This document shows positions 54,001 through 58,690 of a stretch of DNA of 64,000 nucleotides, piece after piece. The DNA lies in NCBI GenBank assembly GCA_964059195.1, contig CAXKWD010000001.1:218186484-218250483 (forward strand), in the 5' to 3' direction. Source of the stretch: Ectobius pallidus (Eukaryota; Arthropoda; Insecta; Blattodea; Ectobiidae). Under the pieces are notes generated by a model. It worked only from the letters and a program-made list of their open reading frames with translations, was not told where the DNA came from and ran no database searches. Within the stretch, counting starts at the first letter, position 1, and each line of letters starts with the position of its first letter. A program made the position numbers and the translations under genes.

Positions 54001-55773
54001 GAAGGATTTTAAGCTGGGGGGCTCATGTCATAGATTTACTGCACGAAAAACAACTCCAAGCCTTTGTTAGAGCCTCTGGACAAAATTTATCAGCCCTTTC
54101 ATGTCTAAGTAATACCTTAGTTTCTGAAGGGGGATTGAGAGGCAATGGACTTACCACCTGCCTCTCTCTTGGGACAGCCCTTTCCAGCCCTCCAATTGGA
54201 GGCCCTTTGCCCCAACATAGGGGATATAGGAAACCAGACAGACAGACCAGACAAATAGAAAAAAAAATAGTATGCAATAAATGTGTATGATGTGTTTAAC
54301 AGAATCACTAGAAACCAGAAGGCCGTGAGTTTGCCTGCCCCTGTTAGGGTCATTGGAATTTTTCACTCACTCTAATTCTTCTGGTGGCACTATGGCCCTG
54401 GGGTTGTCTCAGCCTCTAATAGATGTGTGTACCAGGAGCAATCCTGGAGGTACAGGCAGGAAGTGCAAAAGACTGGCATTTTTCTTGTCATCTTCACTTA
54501 TGTCTAAAAAAAACTGGAGCATCGACTTCCTGTAACCCTAAAGGCCTTCGTGATCTGTATAGGGATTGCTTTACTTTATAATGATTGCGTTTCATTTGTT
54601 TGTTTGTTAACCAAGCACTCCATCTATAAATATATAACACAAATATATAAATTTCACATTCTCTGCTATGTCACTGACTTACCAGCCCTGAAGTAGCTAG
54701 CTACGTTTTTTAGAAACGTTGGCACACCAACACCAGACAGCATCATCCAGACAGCTAGGCAATTATGACTCCTGCCGAGGAAGCCTACGGATCTACAACT
54801 TTATCAGTTTAAGTCACTAAAGTCGTCATGGTAGCCTTCAGTGGCCTCTTATCTCAACTAGTTCCAACTATGAGACAATATCTTCCAGAGAAGTTTATTT
54901 TTATATGTTTTTATATGTAGCACTAAGTTATAGGTTATTTATGTATAGACCTGGGATTTTAGGCCCTTAAAAAAATAGTTTTAGGCACTTAAAATAGGCT
55001 TTTAAAACAAGTAAATAGGCTTTTAAAAGAGAAAATAGGCACTTAAAATATGCTTTAAAAATGTGTAAACAGTCAGAAAATAGAGCTTAAAATACTACAA
55101 TATGCTCTTAAACTGTAACATGATTTTTTTTTTACCATAAGAAGCGTGGTATACCTATTCTTAACAGAAATAACTGCAAAATTAAGACAAAATTAAAAAA
55201 ACGCTTATCAAAAACAGTTTTGGATTATATGGAAAATTAGAACACTACAGGTCTTCGGGAAAATCAAGATTCTGTGAAAAATCCACACTCTGCTTTCTCT
55301 TCATTGAAGGATGCCCATTAAACAATTTTAAAAGGTACAGAAGTTGAATTTTATTTTATATGTACAAAATAGGCATTTTAGGCACTAAAAGAGTAAAAAT
55401 AGGCTCTAAAGGTCCAAATAGGCATTTTAGGGCACTATAAAACTCTATAGATGTGAGTGATTTATCATGAAACGTCAACATATTTAAAAAAATTTCATGT
55501 TTTTTCATAAGGAACAAAATAGGCATTTGCCTTAAAATCCCAAGTCTATTTATGTATAAGTGGATTATTTGACAGAGTTTCTTTTCTTTCTCCCCAGGTC
55601 TCTGGTATGTGTTTGTGCTACTGAATTCTCTTCAGGGTGTGTTTATATTCCTTGCCTTCAGCTGTAGCAACAAAGTGTGGAATGACCTGTCTTCATCTCA
55701 TAGCATTTTAAATGCAAGCCGAGCTTCCAAAGGTCTCAGACTGAATACTCTAGTCAACACATCATCTACTTGA
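19354..55773 (+). CDS. Family-B seven-transmembrane receptor with somatomedin-B-like ectodomain (5 coding exons, 694 aa)
   Basis: Coding exons 19354-19427, 46691-47586, 51885-52448, 53334-53708 and 55598-55773 join in frame (2,085 nt with stop). Intron 1 is phase 2 and introns 2-4 are phase 1; all are GT-AG. Residues 1-19: signal peptide (MILVILLLATAS). 28-74: somatomedin-B-like, with CQCDAACAQYGDCC at 41-54. 88-134 and 222-259: two cysteine modules CPPDW...C...YRNxxCxxC. Many N-x-S/T sites. Helices: TM1 403-432, TM2 438-462, TM3 471-495, TM4 518-541, TM5 565-594, TM6 614-633, TM7 639-659 with QGVFIF. C471 (TM3) and C558 (extracellular loop 2, GTCWF) are the conserved disulfide pair. No GPS cleavage motif is evident. 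The tail is short (35 residues). It resembles arthropod Methuselah-like/adhesion-type receptors at the plasma membrane. Ligand and G protein unknown. The only weak link is the assignment of exon 1. Confidence 0.85.
20179..20335 (+). mobile_element. SINE family B, head-truncated copy
   Basis: CCAAGTTCAAATCTC (box B remnant), then CAATTTGACATGGGTTTTTT and the tail AATTGGATATTTACATACCA, shared with 34.7 and 36.5 kb. Confidence 0.65.
20338..20556 (-). mobile_element. tRNA-derived SINE (third family)
   Basis: On the minus strand: tRNA-like head GGGTGGCGCAGTCATTATCG with GGTTGCGGGTTCGATCCCTG (box B), then a body containing TGGCATGTAAAAGAACTCCT, and a tail near GTCGTTAAATAACCATATAC. It directly abuts the SINE B copy in opposite orientation. 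Confidence 0.75.
20700..21135 (-). mobile_element. Diverged inverse copy of the 1410-2120 MITE
   Basis: CAAGCACTAGAGAACATTTC...CTTCAAAATGACACCAAAAT is the complement of 1690-1740. 21042-21130 is the complement of 1478-1555. The ends are not clear. Confidence 0.55.
21308..22223 (+). mobile_element. Internally deleted mariner/Tc-type transposon with TIR TAGGGTCTT and TA targets
   Basis: Left end TAGGGTCTTCCAATAGGG (21308) and right end, the complement of AGCGCTTAATGAAAGACCCTA (to 22223), form imperfect terminal inverted repeats with TA outside. It carries the broken transposase annotated separately. Length 916 bp, shorter than autonomous relatives. Confidence 0.8.
21419..22118 (+). pseudogene. 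Broken mariner-type transposase
   Basis: The N-terminal helix-turn-helix reads MDGYSVQQHVQMIKLFYQNF through RALRPFYGRHNRP. The middle is deleted. Next come FLDEWVRQQ and VTVWCGFCAGGLIGPYLF, a frameshift, VNGERCRSMITNFFWPKLDD, then an in-frame TAG at 21783-21785. The C-terminal DDE block follows: GDVNWPPRSCDLTPLDIFLW and RSRGGHLQDVIFHT. One deletion, at least one frameshift and one stop make it dead. Confidence 0.85.
22250..22897. mobile_element. hAT-type MITE, 8-bp target duplication TTCATGAA
   Basis: TIR TAGGGTTTGGATGTTTATGAC at the left and its near-exact complement at the right (about 22877-22897). TTCATGAA stands immediately outside at 22242-22249 and 22898-22905. Interior words (A)AATATGACC are repeated many times. 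No ORF. Confidence 0.85.
23247..24103 (-). mobile_element. Interspersed element E, copy 2, with three tandem 147-bp modules
   Basis: AAGTGCCAGTATG at 23248 and CATACTGGCACTT at 24091-24103 bound the element. Three modules, about 23578-23724, 23725-23870 and 23871-24010, each contain ATACCAAGTTTCATGAAAAT and AGCGTATTTGAGT; copy 1 at 18.2 kb has one. An (ACAGACGG)n tract lies at 24010-24056. Confidence 0.65.
24444..24824. mobile_element. MITE with perfect 12-bp TIR CAGGGTGTCCAG
   Basis: CAGGGTGTCCAG at 24444-24455 and CTGGACACCCTG at 24813-24824. The interior repeats the phrase TTGAATTATGCTTGAATT, and GTTGATAGTTTTTACGAAAA occurs twice. Flanks (TCTAAATT / CTAAGTTT) are only loosely similar. hAT-like by TIR start. 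Confidence 0.75.
25165..26090 (-). pseudogene. LINE (R1/I-like) 3' end: ORF2 C-terminus, 3'UTR and (TAAA)n tail
   Basis: The minus strand reads VIEQSLFPLPVSSRLKSNLK, then LTAMITGHGKFGEYLHRF and a CRCG...DHVLWDCEL zinc-knuckle-like motif, typical of the tail of R1/jockey/I-clade ORF2. The stop is at 25714-25716. A 3'UTR made of tandem repeats and an AAATAAATA tail near 25165-25200 follow. It is 5'-truncated, with an upstream stop near 26090. Confidence 0.75.
25266..25745. repeat. Minisatellite, 201-bp higher-order unit (about 75+126 bp)
   Basis: The phrase TCACA(A/G)TACTTAGAT starts at 25266, 25341, 25467, 25542 and 25668. The 25266-25466 block is repeated with few changes at 25467-25667, and a third partial unit follows. 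The last unit covers the stop codon and final codons of the LINE ORF, so the array grew from the LINE 3' end. Confidence 0.85.
26365..26510 (+). mobile_element. Helitron-like family fragment
   Basis: ACACCTCGAAGCCGGATTTT, GTTCGCGAGCTAAGAGC and TGTAGAAAACATGATTTTTT match the bodies of the elements at 4.1 kb and 60.9/61.5 kb. No ends are preserved. Confidence 0.55.
26570..26855 (-). pseudogene. LINE endonuclease-reverse-transcriptase C-terminal fragment
   Basis: The minus strand reads TREIKVLRTIQGKTL, then an in-frame stop, then DKIHNTEIRDKCQIQDITKS and WKEHVNRMENNRLAKKA followed by KRLRGRPATRWKD. This is the conserved C-terminus of insect RTE/jockey-type ORF2. It is a dead fragment. Confidence 0.75.
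26860..26935 (+). mobile_element. Element E terminal fragment
   Basis: TTATTTTCTGCATATCATAG and GCATACTGGCACTTTGTTAC match the end of element E at 18.86-18.95 kb. Confidence 0.6.
27541..27820 (+). mobile_element. tRNA-derived SINE family C
   Basis: Head GCCGTGGTGTAGTGGTTAAG (box A) and GGTTTCGATTCCC (box B), then a body with CCTTCTGGTGGCACTGTGG and TATACAGGGATCACTTTACC. The body matches 54.35-54.58 kb. Confidence 0.75.
27821..28240 (-). pseudogene. LINE ORF2 C-terminal fragment, frameshifted
   Basis: The minus strand reads YGSEIWLIKKREERKLLATE and MDFWRRTNRTSRMERIRNEA. After a frameshift around 28005-28046 it continues LMWSCERMGEDRLPKKIFRW and WEDREAWRLRIRKM with stop. This is a textbook insect LINE tail. 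It directly abuts the SINE C tail, so the SINE may share this LINE's 3' end. Confidence 0.8.
28308..28868 (-). mobile_element. Head-to-head inverted-dimer SINE A, 13-bp target duplication
   Basis: A minus tRNA-like arm (28370-28470) and a plus arm (28740-28868) flank a roughly 270-bp spacer that also contains inverted blocks (AAGTTATGTCATATGCAGTA versus its complement). CATGTTTATCTCT stands at 28295-28307 and 28869-28881. The tail with CATTCATGAACCACAGATTA exists only on the left end. Confidence 0.85.
29221..29345 (+). mobile_element. SINE family B copy
   Basis: GTTAACGTCTTGGACTCGCA, GGTTCAAATCCCGTGGCC (box B) and the following CAATTTAACATGGGTTTT. Confidence 0.7.
29420..29733 (+). mobile_element. 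Head-to-head inverted-dimer SINE A, 12-bp target duplication
   Basis: The minus arm 29420-29530 and plus arm 29566-29733 are almost perfect inverted repeats around a 40-bp spacer. ACAGAAATTACA stands exactly at 29408-29419 and 29734-29745. The plus arm folds as a near-complete tRNA-like cloverleaf (acceptor TCCGGCT/TGTCGGA with one mismatch, D stem GCTC/GAGC, anticodon stem TTGGC/GCCAA, T stem CTGGG/CCCAG). Its anticodon loop, GCGAATA, lacks U33. Confidence 0.9.
29837..30581 (+). mobile_element. hAT-type MITE (TIR TAGACTTCGGA), copy 1, TSD ATTATCAG
   Basis: TAGACTTCGGACTTTTAGG at the left and its near-complement CCTAAAATCCGAAGTCTA at the right. The 8-bp duplication ATTATCAG is at 29829-29836 and 30582-30589. 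The interior is rich in (A)AAATAGGCTCTAAAA words. No ORF. Confidence 0.9.
31598..32309 (-). mobile_element. hAT-type MITE (TIR TAGACTTCGGA), copy 2, TSD ATCATAAC
   Basis: Inverse orientation of copy 1, with similar sequence through most of its length. ATCATAAC is at 31590-31597 and 32310-32317. Confidence 0.9.
32742..32826. repeat. (TTA)n microsatellite
   Basis: About 27 units with one interruption (TTG). The apparent poly-Leu frame over it is not a gene. Confidence 0.95.
33315..33793 (+). mobile_element. Family G element, copy 1
   Basis: Starts AATAGTATATTGCGATACAA and contains an imperfect stem of about 130 bp (33315-33452) whose tip is AAACCCGAGG...CCGAGGGTTT. It ends at GCTAAGGAGTGCAAAA. 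A 30-bp unit with CTTTCCGCCCGTCGCCCC is doubled at 33653-33712. Four other copies are in the window. No ORF. Confidence 0.75.
34680..34965 (+). mobile_element. SINE family B copy with long tail
   Basis: GACTCGCATTCGGGAGGTCC, CCAAATCCCGTGGCCGGCC, then GCCGAATTGGATATTTAGAT, CATTTCATCTTGTATCATAT and a tail near GGTAAAAGGAGTAT. Confidence 0.7.
35036..35463 (+). mobile_element. Family G element, copy 2 (first of a head-to-tail pair)
   Basis: Starts AATAGTATATTGCGATACAA and ends TTAAGGAGTGCAAAA, running straight into the start of copy 3 with no spacer. Most of the hairpin tip seen in copies 1 and 3 is deleted. Confidence 0.75.
35462..35935 (+). mobile_element. Family G element, copy 3 (second of a head-to-tail pair)
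   Basis: Directly abuts copy 2. Full hairpin tip present (AAAACCCGAGGCGCAGCCG). Ends AAGGAGTGCAAAAAC. Confidence 0.75.
36211..36506 (-). pseudogene. mariner 3' fragment
   Basis: The minus strand encodes a GVFKHPP...DFHLFLHLKK-like region and ends ATATGTTGAAAAATAG, with the tail TGCAATAAATATTTCC. Family as at 12.4 and 45.6 kb; the terminal repeat itself is missing. Confidence 0.7.
36523..36838 (+). mobile_element. SINE family B copy
   Basis: GACTCGCACTCGGGAGGTCT, GGTTCATACCCGTGGCCGG, GCCGAATTGGATATTTACAT and a tail ending AAAAGGAGTATCTGAAATAA plus an A-rich run. Confidence 0.7.
36855..37395 (+). repeat. T-rich GGATTTTTAATTTT repeat element, copy 1
   Basis: Begins GTGCGTTGAACGCCACGCGA (a GCGT...ACGC hairpin) and continues about 350 bp of degenerate TTTTGGATTTTTTAATTTT. 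It closes with ATCATTGAGTTGATTGTTTT and a GAAGTTTCACTTC palindrome (37367-37379). The same order is found at 42.2-42.96 kb. Class unknown. Confidence 0.6.
37727..38265. mobile_element. MITE with about 90-bp imperfect TIRs and TA targets
   Basis: TACAGAGTGTTAATGGATAA at the left mirrors TATGGGGGTTAATGAATAAC read from the right end. The match continues through CGAAATATTTTACCTGT and AAGCAACTTTTATT. TA is at 37725-37726 and 38266-38267. Two CAGTGGCGG/CCGCCACTG words face outward inside (37856-37866, 37964-37972). Confidence 0.7.
38369..38560 (+). mobile_element. pogo/Tigger-like terminal fragment
   Basis: CAGTCAAACCTCTGTATAAC is the classic pogo/Tigger-type terminal sequence, followed by CGGTATAACAATAAACCCC. 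A matching right end was not found; 39280-39340 (CAATATAACAATAACTCATA) may be part of it. Confidence 0.55.
38932..39215 (-). mobile_element. Family F transposon relic, copy 2
   Basis: CAGTGAGTCCCACGCAAGAA through CTCCCGAGCGATCGGGTGAA to CGAGATAGAGTTAATTTCTC. The minus strand carries remains of the CQCCVxxxGG tail. Confidence 0.65.
39341..39373. repeat. (AAT)n microsatellite
   Basis: About ten units preceding a TTTATTTTCCTCATTGCC LINE-like 3' end phrase. Confidence 0.9.
40108..40521 (-). mobile_element. Family G element, copy 4
   Basis: The inverse starts at TATCGCAATATACTATT (right) and reaches ACTTACGAACGTTGTTGCCG (left). The stem region is shortened. Confidence 0.75.
41056..41976. mobile_element. 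Tc1/mariner-type element with 31-bp TIR and TA-rich target
   Basis: TATGGGTGATTCTTCAAATA... (41056-41086) is the exact complement of 41946-41976. TA/(TA)n lies outside. The interior repeats the word ATGTGGATGAC several times (41240-41250, 41583-41593, 41779-41789) with variants. No transposase recognised. Confidence 0.75.
41976..42020. repeat. (TA)n microsatellite
   Basis: Alternating TA run directly beside the transposon end. Confidence 0.9.
42175..42960 (+). repeat. T-rich GGATTTTTAATTTT repeat element, copy 2
   Basis: Begins GTGCGTGGAACGCCACGCGA, then about 450 bp of TTTTGGATTTTTTAATTTT-like sequence, then ATCATTGAGTTCATTGTTTT and AAGTTTTACTTC. A TGTGACTGATTT(T/C)G unit is tandemly repeated at 42830-42900. 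Paralog of 36855-37395. Confidence 0.6.
43736..44497 (+). mobile_element. Nested Tc1-like element with perfect 26-bp TIRs
   Basis: CAGTCGGTCAAATAAAAAAC... (43736-43761) is exactly complementary to 44472-44497, with TA at 43734-43735 and 44498-44499. It sits inside the 43577-44861 mariner. Confidence 0.88.
43961..44146 (+). pseudogene. Transposase helix-turn-helix remnant
   Basis: The frame reads NVRESVVRAVIDLHFSASEA, then VRRFHIYERAAQRWELHY and NATGSFRRKR, the N-terminal HTH of a Tc-type transposase. No DDE domain remains in the nested element. Confidence 0.65.
44864..45375 (+). repeat. Interspersed repeat with two tandem 135-bp units and a GGGGGCAGAGCCCCC hairpin end
   Basis: TTCCAGATGAGCTAGAAA...TAGCTTTTAGGCTGTA occurs at 44935-45060 and again at 45070-45200. 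The far end has GGGGGCAGAGCCCCCAATGA (45353-45372). Possibly Helitron-like; the class is not established. Confidence 0.55.
45212..45225. promoter_or_regulatory. X-box-like RFX site GTTTCCATGGCAAC
   Basis: Matches the RFX consensus GTHNYYATRRNAAC at all positions, but lies in repeat DNA, so function is doubtful. Confidence 0.3.
45556..45950 (-). pseudogene. mariner 3' end with TIR TACGAGGCGCG
   Basis: The terminal repeat TACGAGGCGCGACCATAAAG is at the left edge. Inward, on the minus strand, come the polyA-like TTGCAATGAATATTTCC and ATATGTTGAAAAATAG. A segment with AAATCACTGGGAGCGAG is duplicated at 45831-45855 and 45882-45900. Confidence 0.7.
46020..46640 (-). repeat. Interspersed repeat, inverse relative of 18040-18215
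   Basis: GCATTTTAGGCCATGTTTCA...GAGGAGCTTTTCCATGTACA is the complement of the 18.04-kb block. It lies just before exon 2 of the receptor (acceptor at 46690). Confidence 0.5.
46691..47586 (+). CDS. Receptor exon 2 (most of the ectodomain)
   Basis: Acceptor TACTTTGCAG|G and donor CACTG|GTAAGT. Encodes residues 26-323: somatomedin-B-like region, first module CPPDW at 88-92 with YRNWHCASC, second at 222-226 with YRNYYCGVC, and several N-glycosylation sequons (NVT, NMT, NIS, NLT, NGT, NAS). The frame closes inside the intron at 47643. Confidence 0.92.
48367..48655 (-). mobile_element. Family F transposon relic, copy 3
   Basis: The minus strand reads ENFLKRCQCCVDARGGHFQH, then LVMGYV, the transposase tail. 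The left end is CACTTAAGAGTTGGCCAATC. Confidence 0.75.
48765..50225 (-). pseudogene. LINE (CR1/jockey-like) ORF2 C-terminus and 3' end, interrupted
   Basis: The minus strand from 50225 reads SIIRYGLVVWGNGVGINQVL, VIQKKAIRIITNAKKLEHCK, PLFIETGILTIINLYIFDVL. After an insertion at 49189-49905 it continues LYNKLPDKLQEMSPNLF and EKLYSWLQKNPFYNIQEYL. These are the conserved post-RT motifs. The 3'UTR runs to about 48765. Confidence 0.8.
49189..49905 (-). mobile_element. Helitron-like insertion, possibly composite
   Basis: CTAG at 49189-49192 after an A, then the hairpin CGTGGCTTCGCCCACG (49201-49216), mirrors the 3' end seen at 62.27 kb. A second such end (CCCCCGGCTTCGCCCGCC) is at 49611-49628. The 5' terminus could not be fixed. 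Confidence 0.5.
50694..51827. mobile_element. DNA transposon, TIR CAGTATTTTTCAGACCATAA, TA targets
   Basis: The left end is mirrored by the complement of GTGCGTCTTATGGTCCGAAG...AAAAAATATGG. TA is at 50692-50693 and 51828-51829. TTAGTAAGGCTATAACAGCCTTACTAA at 51042-51068 forms an internal palindrome. No transposase frame. Confidence 0.7.
51885..52448 (+). CDS. Receptor exon 3 (stalk, TM1-TM3)
   Basis: Acceptor TTATTTTTAG|AG and donor TTCAG|GTAAGT, phase 1 at both ends. Encodes E324-G512: Thr/Ser-rich stalk, TM1 (FCMTVIGISLSILFLVVHLL), TM2 (MNLASLSVALLMVYCGFFAA), TM3 with C471. Confidence 0.93.
52449..53333 (+). other. Receptor intron 3
   Basis: GTAAGT to TATTTGCAG. It holds AAAAAGGGCTAAA and AAAAGGCTAAAA phrases at both edges (52575-52620, 53195-53265), suggesting a diverged MITE; ends not defined. 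Confidence 0.85.
53334..53708 (+). CDS. Receptor exon 4 (TM4-TM6)
   Basis: Acceptor TTTGCAG|GG and donor TGAAG|GTAAGA. Encodes G512-G637: TM4 (ALYSAWSWLVPGIFSAAALA), loop 2 with GTCWF (C558), TM5 (VFCVIPLSIVMLLNVLFFCW), TM6 (LRLAFIMGLTWITGLVGSY). Confidence 0.93.
53884..54245 (+). mobile_element. tRNA-derived SINE family D, copy 1
   Basis: Head TGTGGTGGTCTAGAGGTAGC, box B-like AAGATCAAACCC, body CCTGGGCACAGAGTCCTT, AGAGCCTCTGGACAAAATTT and end CAACATAGGGGATATAGGAAA. Lies in receptor intron 4. Confidence 0.75.
54310..54585 (+). mobile_element. tRNA-derived SINE family C, copy 2
   Basis: The body AATTCTTCTGGTGGCACTAT...GTGTACCAGGAGCAATCCTG and tail TGTATAGGGATTGCTTTACT match 27.63-27.82 kb. 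The head is eroded. Confidence 0.65.
54946..55548 (+). mobile_element. hAT-type MITE (TIR TAGACCTGGGATTTTAGGC), TSD TTTATGTA
   Basis: The right end is GCCTTAAAATCCCAAGTCTA. TTTATGTA stands at 54938-54945 and 55549-55556. Related in structure and wording (AAAATAGGC) to the 29.8 and 31.6 kb copies. Ends 49 bp before exon 5. Confidence 0.88.
55598..55773 (+). CDS. Receptor exon 5 (TM7 and C-terminal tail)
   Basis: Acceptor TTCTCCCCAG|GT completes G637. TM7 is LWYVFVLLNSLQGVFIFLAF, followed by SCSNKVWNDL and a Ser/Asn-rich tail. Stop TGA 55771-55773. Confidence 0.93.
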
Positions 55774-56564
55774 CTCATCTGAAAGGTGCAAGAGCTGCGA
55801 ATAACATGAAGCTGACTTCAGTTTGGAGTCTGTCCCAGCGCCACAGGGAACATTGGAAGGGAATTCTCCTCCACTGGTGAATACTAATGACCAGGGTAAG
55901 GATTTTCAGGGCTTTTCCTTATGTAAGTTATGAGAAGGTATGCTGAGCATTGGTTCCAAACGAGAAAGGGAAGAATTGTTATTCAATTGTATGCTCTTGG
56001 TAATACTCAGGTATTTGCCTCATATCAAAGGTCACAGGGTCAAACCTGGCTGCAGTCGAAGGATTTTTCAAGACTTTAAAATCCTGGGCACAGAGTCCTC
56101 TGGGAGGACTTTAAGCTGGGAGGCCTGTGTCGTAGATTTACAGCATGTAAAAGAACTCTTAGCCTAAATTAGAGCCTCTGGACAAAATTTCTCGACTGTT
56201 TCACATTCAAGTAATGCTGGAGGAGGAGGGTTTGTGAGGCAATGGGCTTACCACCTATCCCTCTGTCCCCTTCTTGGAAAATAAGTGTAACAAAATTAAT
56301 CTAGGTACTGAAACCTTCCTATGCCCCACCATAGGGATTAAAGGAAAAAAAAAATTCATGTATCCTTTGTTTAATGTGACTTGTTAGTGTCCGTCTTTTG
56401 CTGTTACTGCTTCGTCCAAATATGTACAACATTCAGCCTAACATCAAATTTTTACCTAAGCAGCTCAAGCTGTCATGAATATATAGCTTGGCTTCCTTAG
56501 CTACTAATGGCTGAGTACTGTCCCTTGGTAGATTATAGCGGCAAAGTGAGCAGAGCTTAATAAA
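55774..56564 (+). other. Probable receptor 3'UTR region, candidate AATAAA at 56559
   Basis: No further coding. The first AATAAA after the stop that lies outside the SINE copy is at 56559-56564, but without transcript data the poly(A) site is a guess. CCAGGGTAAGG at 55892-55902 looks donor-like, so a spliced 3'UTR is possible. Confidence 0.3.
56005..56350 (+). mobile_element. tRNA-derived SINE family D, copy 2
   Basis: GTCACAGGGTCAAACCTGGC, CCTGGGCACAGAGTCCTCTG, AGAGCCTCTGGACAAAATTT and the end CCACCATAGGGATTAAAGGA, then an A run. Head incomplete. Confidence 0.7.
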
Positions 56565-56950
56565 TTCTCCAATAGAGGGAAAGCAAGGAAACTTAATTTT
56601 GTTCTATGACTCAACAGCTTTAATGCTTTTACCTTAATTAGTTTAAGGTGCGACTGTGATGTACATATCAACAAACAAACCTGCTTAGATCTTAAGTGTC
56701 GTATAGTTATGTTATTTTAAAATATGAAGATTCAATATCATTGTGTGTGATAATAGTGTTAGATTTATTAAGCCCCTTGGATACGCCCCTGATGTTCACC
56801 ATGTTTGAATTGAAATTGAATTGAAATTAGCCTTTGACATCCCTTGAGGGCTAAGGCCTCCTGCTTTCTAGCAGGGATTGCTCAAAAATAGAACTCACTT
56901 AACCATGACTCAATTGCCAACATTACCATTTTGAAGAATGGCATAATTAA

Positions 56951-57411
56951 TAATATTATAGGTTAAAAATTTTCCACCTTATGCACTAGTATATCTTAGA
57001 CATTGATATGAATGAGTGTTTTTATATATTTTTTTTATATATTTTAATTATAATTTTAGCAATTGTACAACATTTTAGTTTACCATATATAAAACTTTTT
57101 TAGTGATAGAAGATAAATTCTGTATATATAATTTTAAGTGACGTGTCTTCTATTCTCAAAAATTAGTACATACAACTACCTGTGTTTTTTATATATTTTA
57201 ATTGTAATTTTAACAATTGTACAACATTTTGTTTATCATAATAACACTATTCAATAAGGTATATTGTAATTTATTGATACTCAGGTTACTTGTAAATACA
57301 CGTATAATTAAACAACAGATACAAACTATAGATTCCTTGTCAACACTCATTCATATCAATGTCTAAGATATACTAGTGCATAAGGTGGAAAATTTTTAAC
57401 CTATAATATTA
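56951..57411. mobile_element. Foldback element with perfect 70-bp inverted arms
   Basis: 56951-57020 is the exact complement of 57342-57411. Between them a roughly 60-bp block (TATATTTTAATTATAATTTT..CAATTGTACAACATTTT) occurs twice, at about 57025 and 57186. AATGGCATAATTAA at 56936-56949 recurs at 57452-57465. Confidence 0.85.
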
Positions 57412-57618
57412 CTAATTCATTTGCACTGGTTGAAAAATGAAGTTCATCAATGGCATAATTAATGTTAAGCAAACAGGAAATTTCTGTAACAACAGGGAAT
57501 TTAGTGAGCAAGTACGAGGGTTATTCATAAAGTAACTTCAGTTTATTTTTTAAAATGTGCATGAAGTTGCAGCATTTGTTTTACAATACTTTGAAACTAA
57601 AACTACACACTCTAATTT

Positions 57619-58123
57619 ATTTTTTGCACAACGTAACTAATTAGTGGTACTTACGAATATTGTTGCCGTGGATCGTAACTTGACATTCCCGCACGCAATC
57701 TGGTTCCTATCAAAACAAAAGAGGTCTCAGTGCTGTAAAAATTACAAAAAGCACAAGTGCCATAGGTAAAATCATCATAATACAAGCCTTTATGGAAAAC
57801 CGGAACCAAGGCCCCCAAGTTTGTGGCGACTTCAACAGGACAAATATTCAGTCCCCATAACAACCAACACATGCAAATCACTTTCTGAAATAAACATCTA
57901 TCTTCAATAATGTATATACATAATATTTTCAGCTAATATCTCAATTAATATAATTAAATTTATATAAATAATCATCGTGCAAAAAATAGCATGCAATACT
58001 CGTGCCGTAAGCGCATAATGGATCTTGGAAATTGAAAAAACTCTGTGCAAGCCCCTCGTTTTTTCAAACTTTTCCTCAATCCGTATGCACCGCTTAAGGC
58101 ACTTCTATCGCAATATACTATTT
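57619..58123 (-). mobile_element. Family G element, copy 5, inserted in a mariner
   Basis: From TTTTTGCACAACGTAACTAA to CTATCGCAATATACTATT. It lies precisely in the codons before the expected mariner stop (NYV|EK region). Confidence 0.75.
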
Positions 58124-58431
58124 CCACATACATAGTTCCCAACTACGTTCAGACTCTTGTCATAGCGTTTGATGAGCTTTGTAATTTTGCAATGATAGAA
58201 TTCAGTTGCCTGCGACTAAAGCCAACTCATGATGCCAGTTTTAAACTTTTCATTTTTGTCAAAGCACTTCCAGCATCCCAAATCTTCTGTAATCATTGTA
58301 ATGGCAGAAGACTGCGACATATCTGTGGAAAATGATAAGAAAGCTCCAAGGTAGTGAATCTCTAACCCTTTTGTCAACTACTCGAATCAGATCTGTATTC
58401 AAGATACTCAACCGACCACTTCTCTCTTCAT

Positions 58432-58690
58432 TCAAGATAGATATATGCATATGCATTCATGAACCACAGATTATTGTCTCTGTTCGACATTACACGATAA
58501 TATTACAGGAGAAAAATTCCTCTGACACTGGGAGGTAGATCATTAAGGGCAATCAGTCATAGAAGAGAGGTTCCATCTGGTGTTGTGAAGTGAACTCTGG
58601 CTTAGCTCAGTTGGCAGAGCATTGGCACGGATAGCCAAAGGTCCTGGGTTCAAATCCCAGTGACAAAGGAATTTTTTTTTCTCTTATAAT
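58432..58690 (-). mobile_element. SINE A inverted-dimer derivative, 14-bp target duplication
   Basis: ACTTCTCTCTTCAT at 58418-58431 and 58691-58704. It begins with the family tail (GCATTCATGAACCACAGATT), has most of the left tRNA arm deleted at CTGACACTGGG|AGGTAG, and keeps the plus arm with GGTCCTGGGTTCAAATCCCA. Confidence 0.88.
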
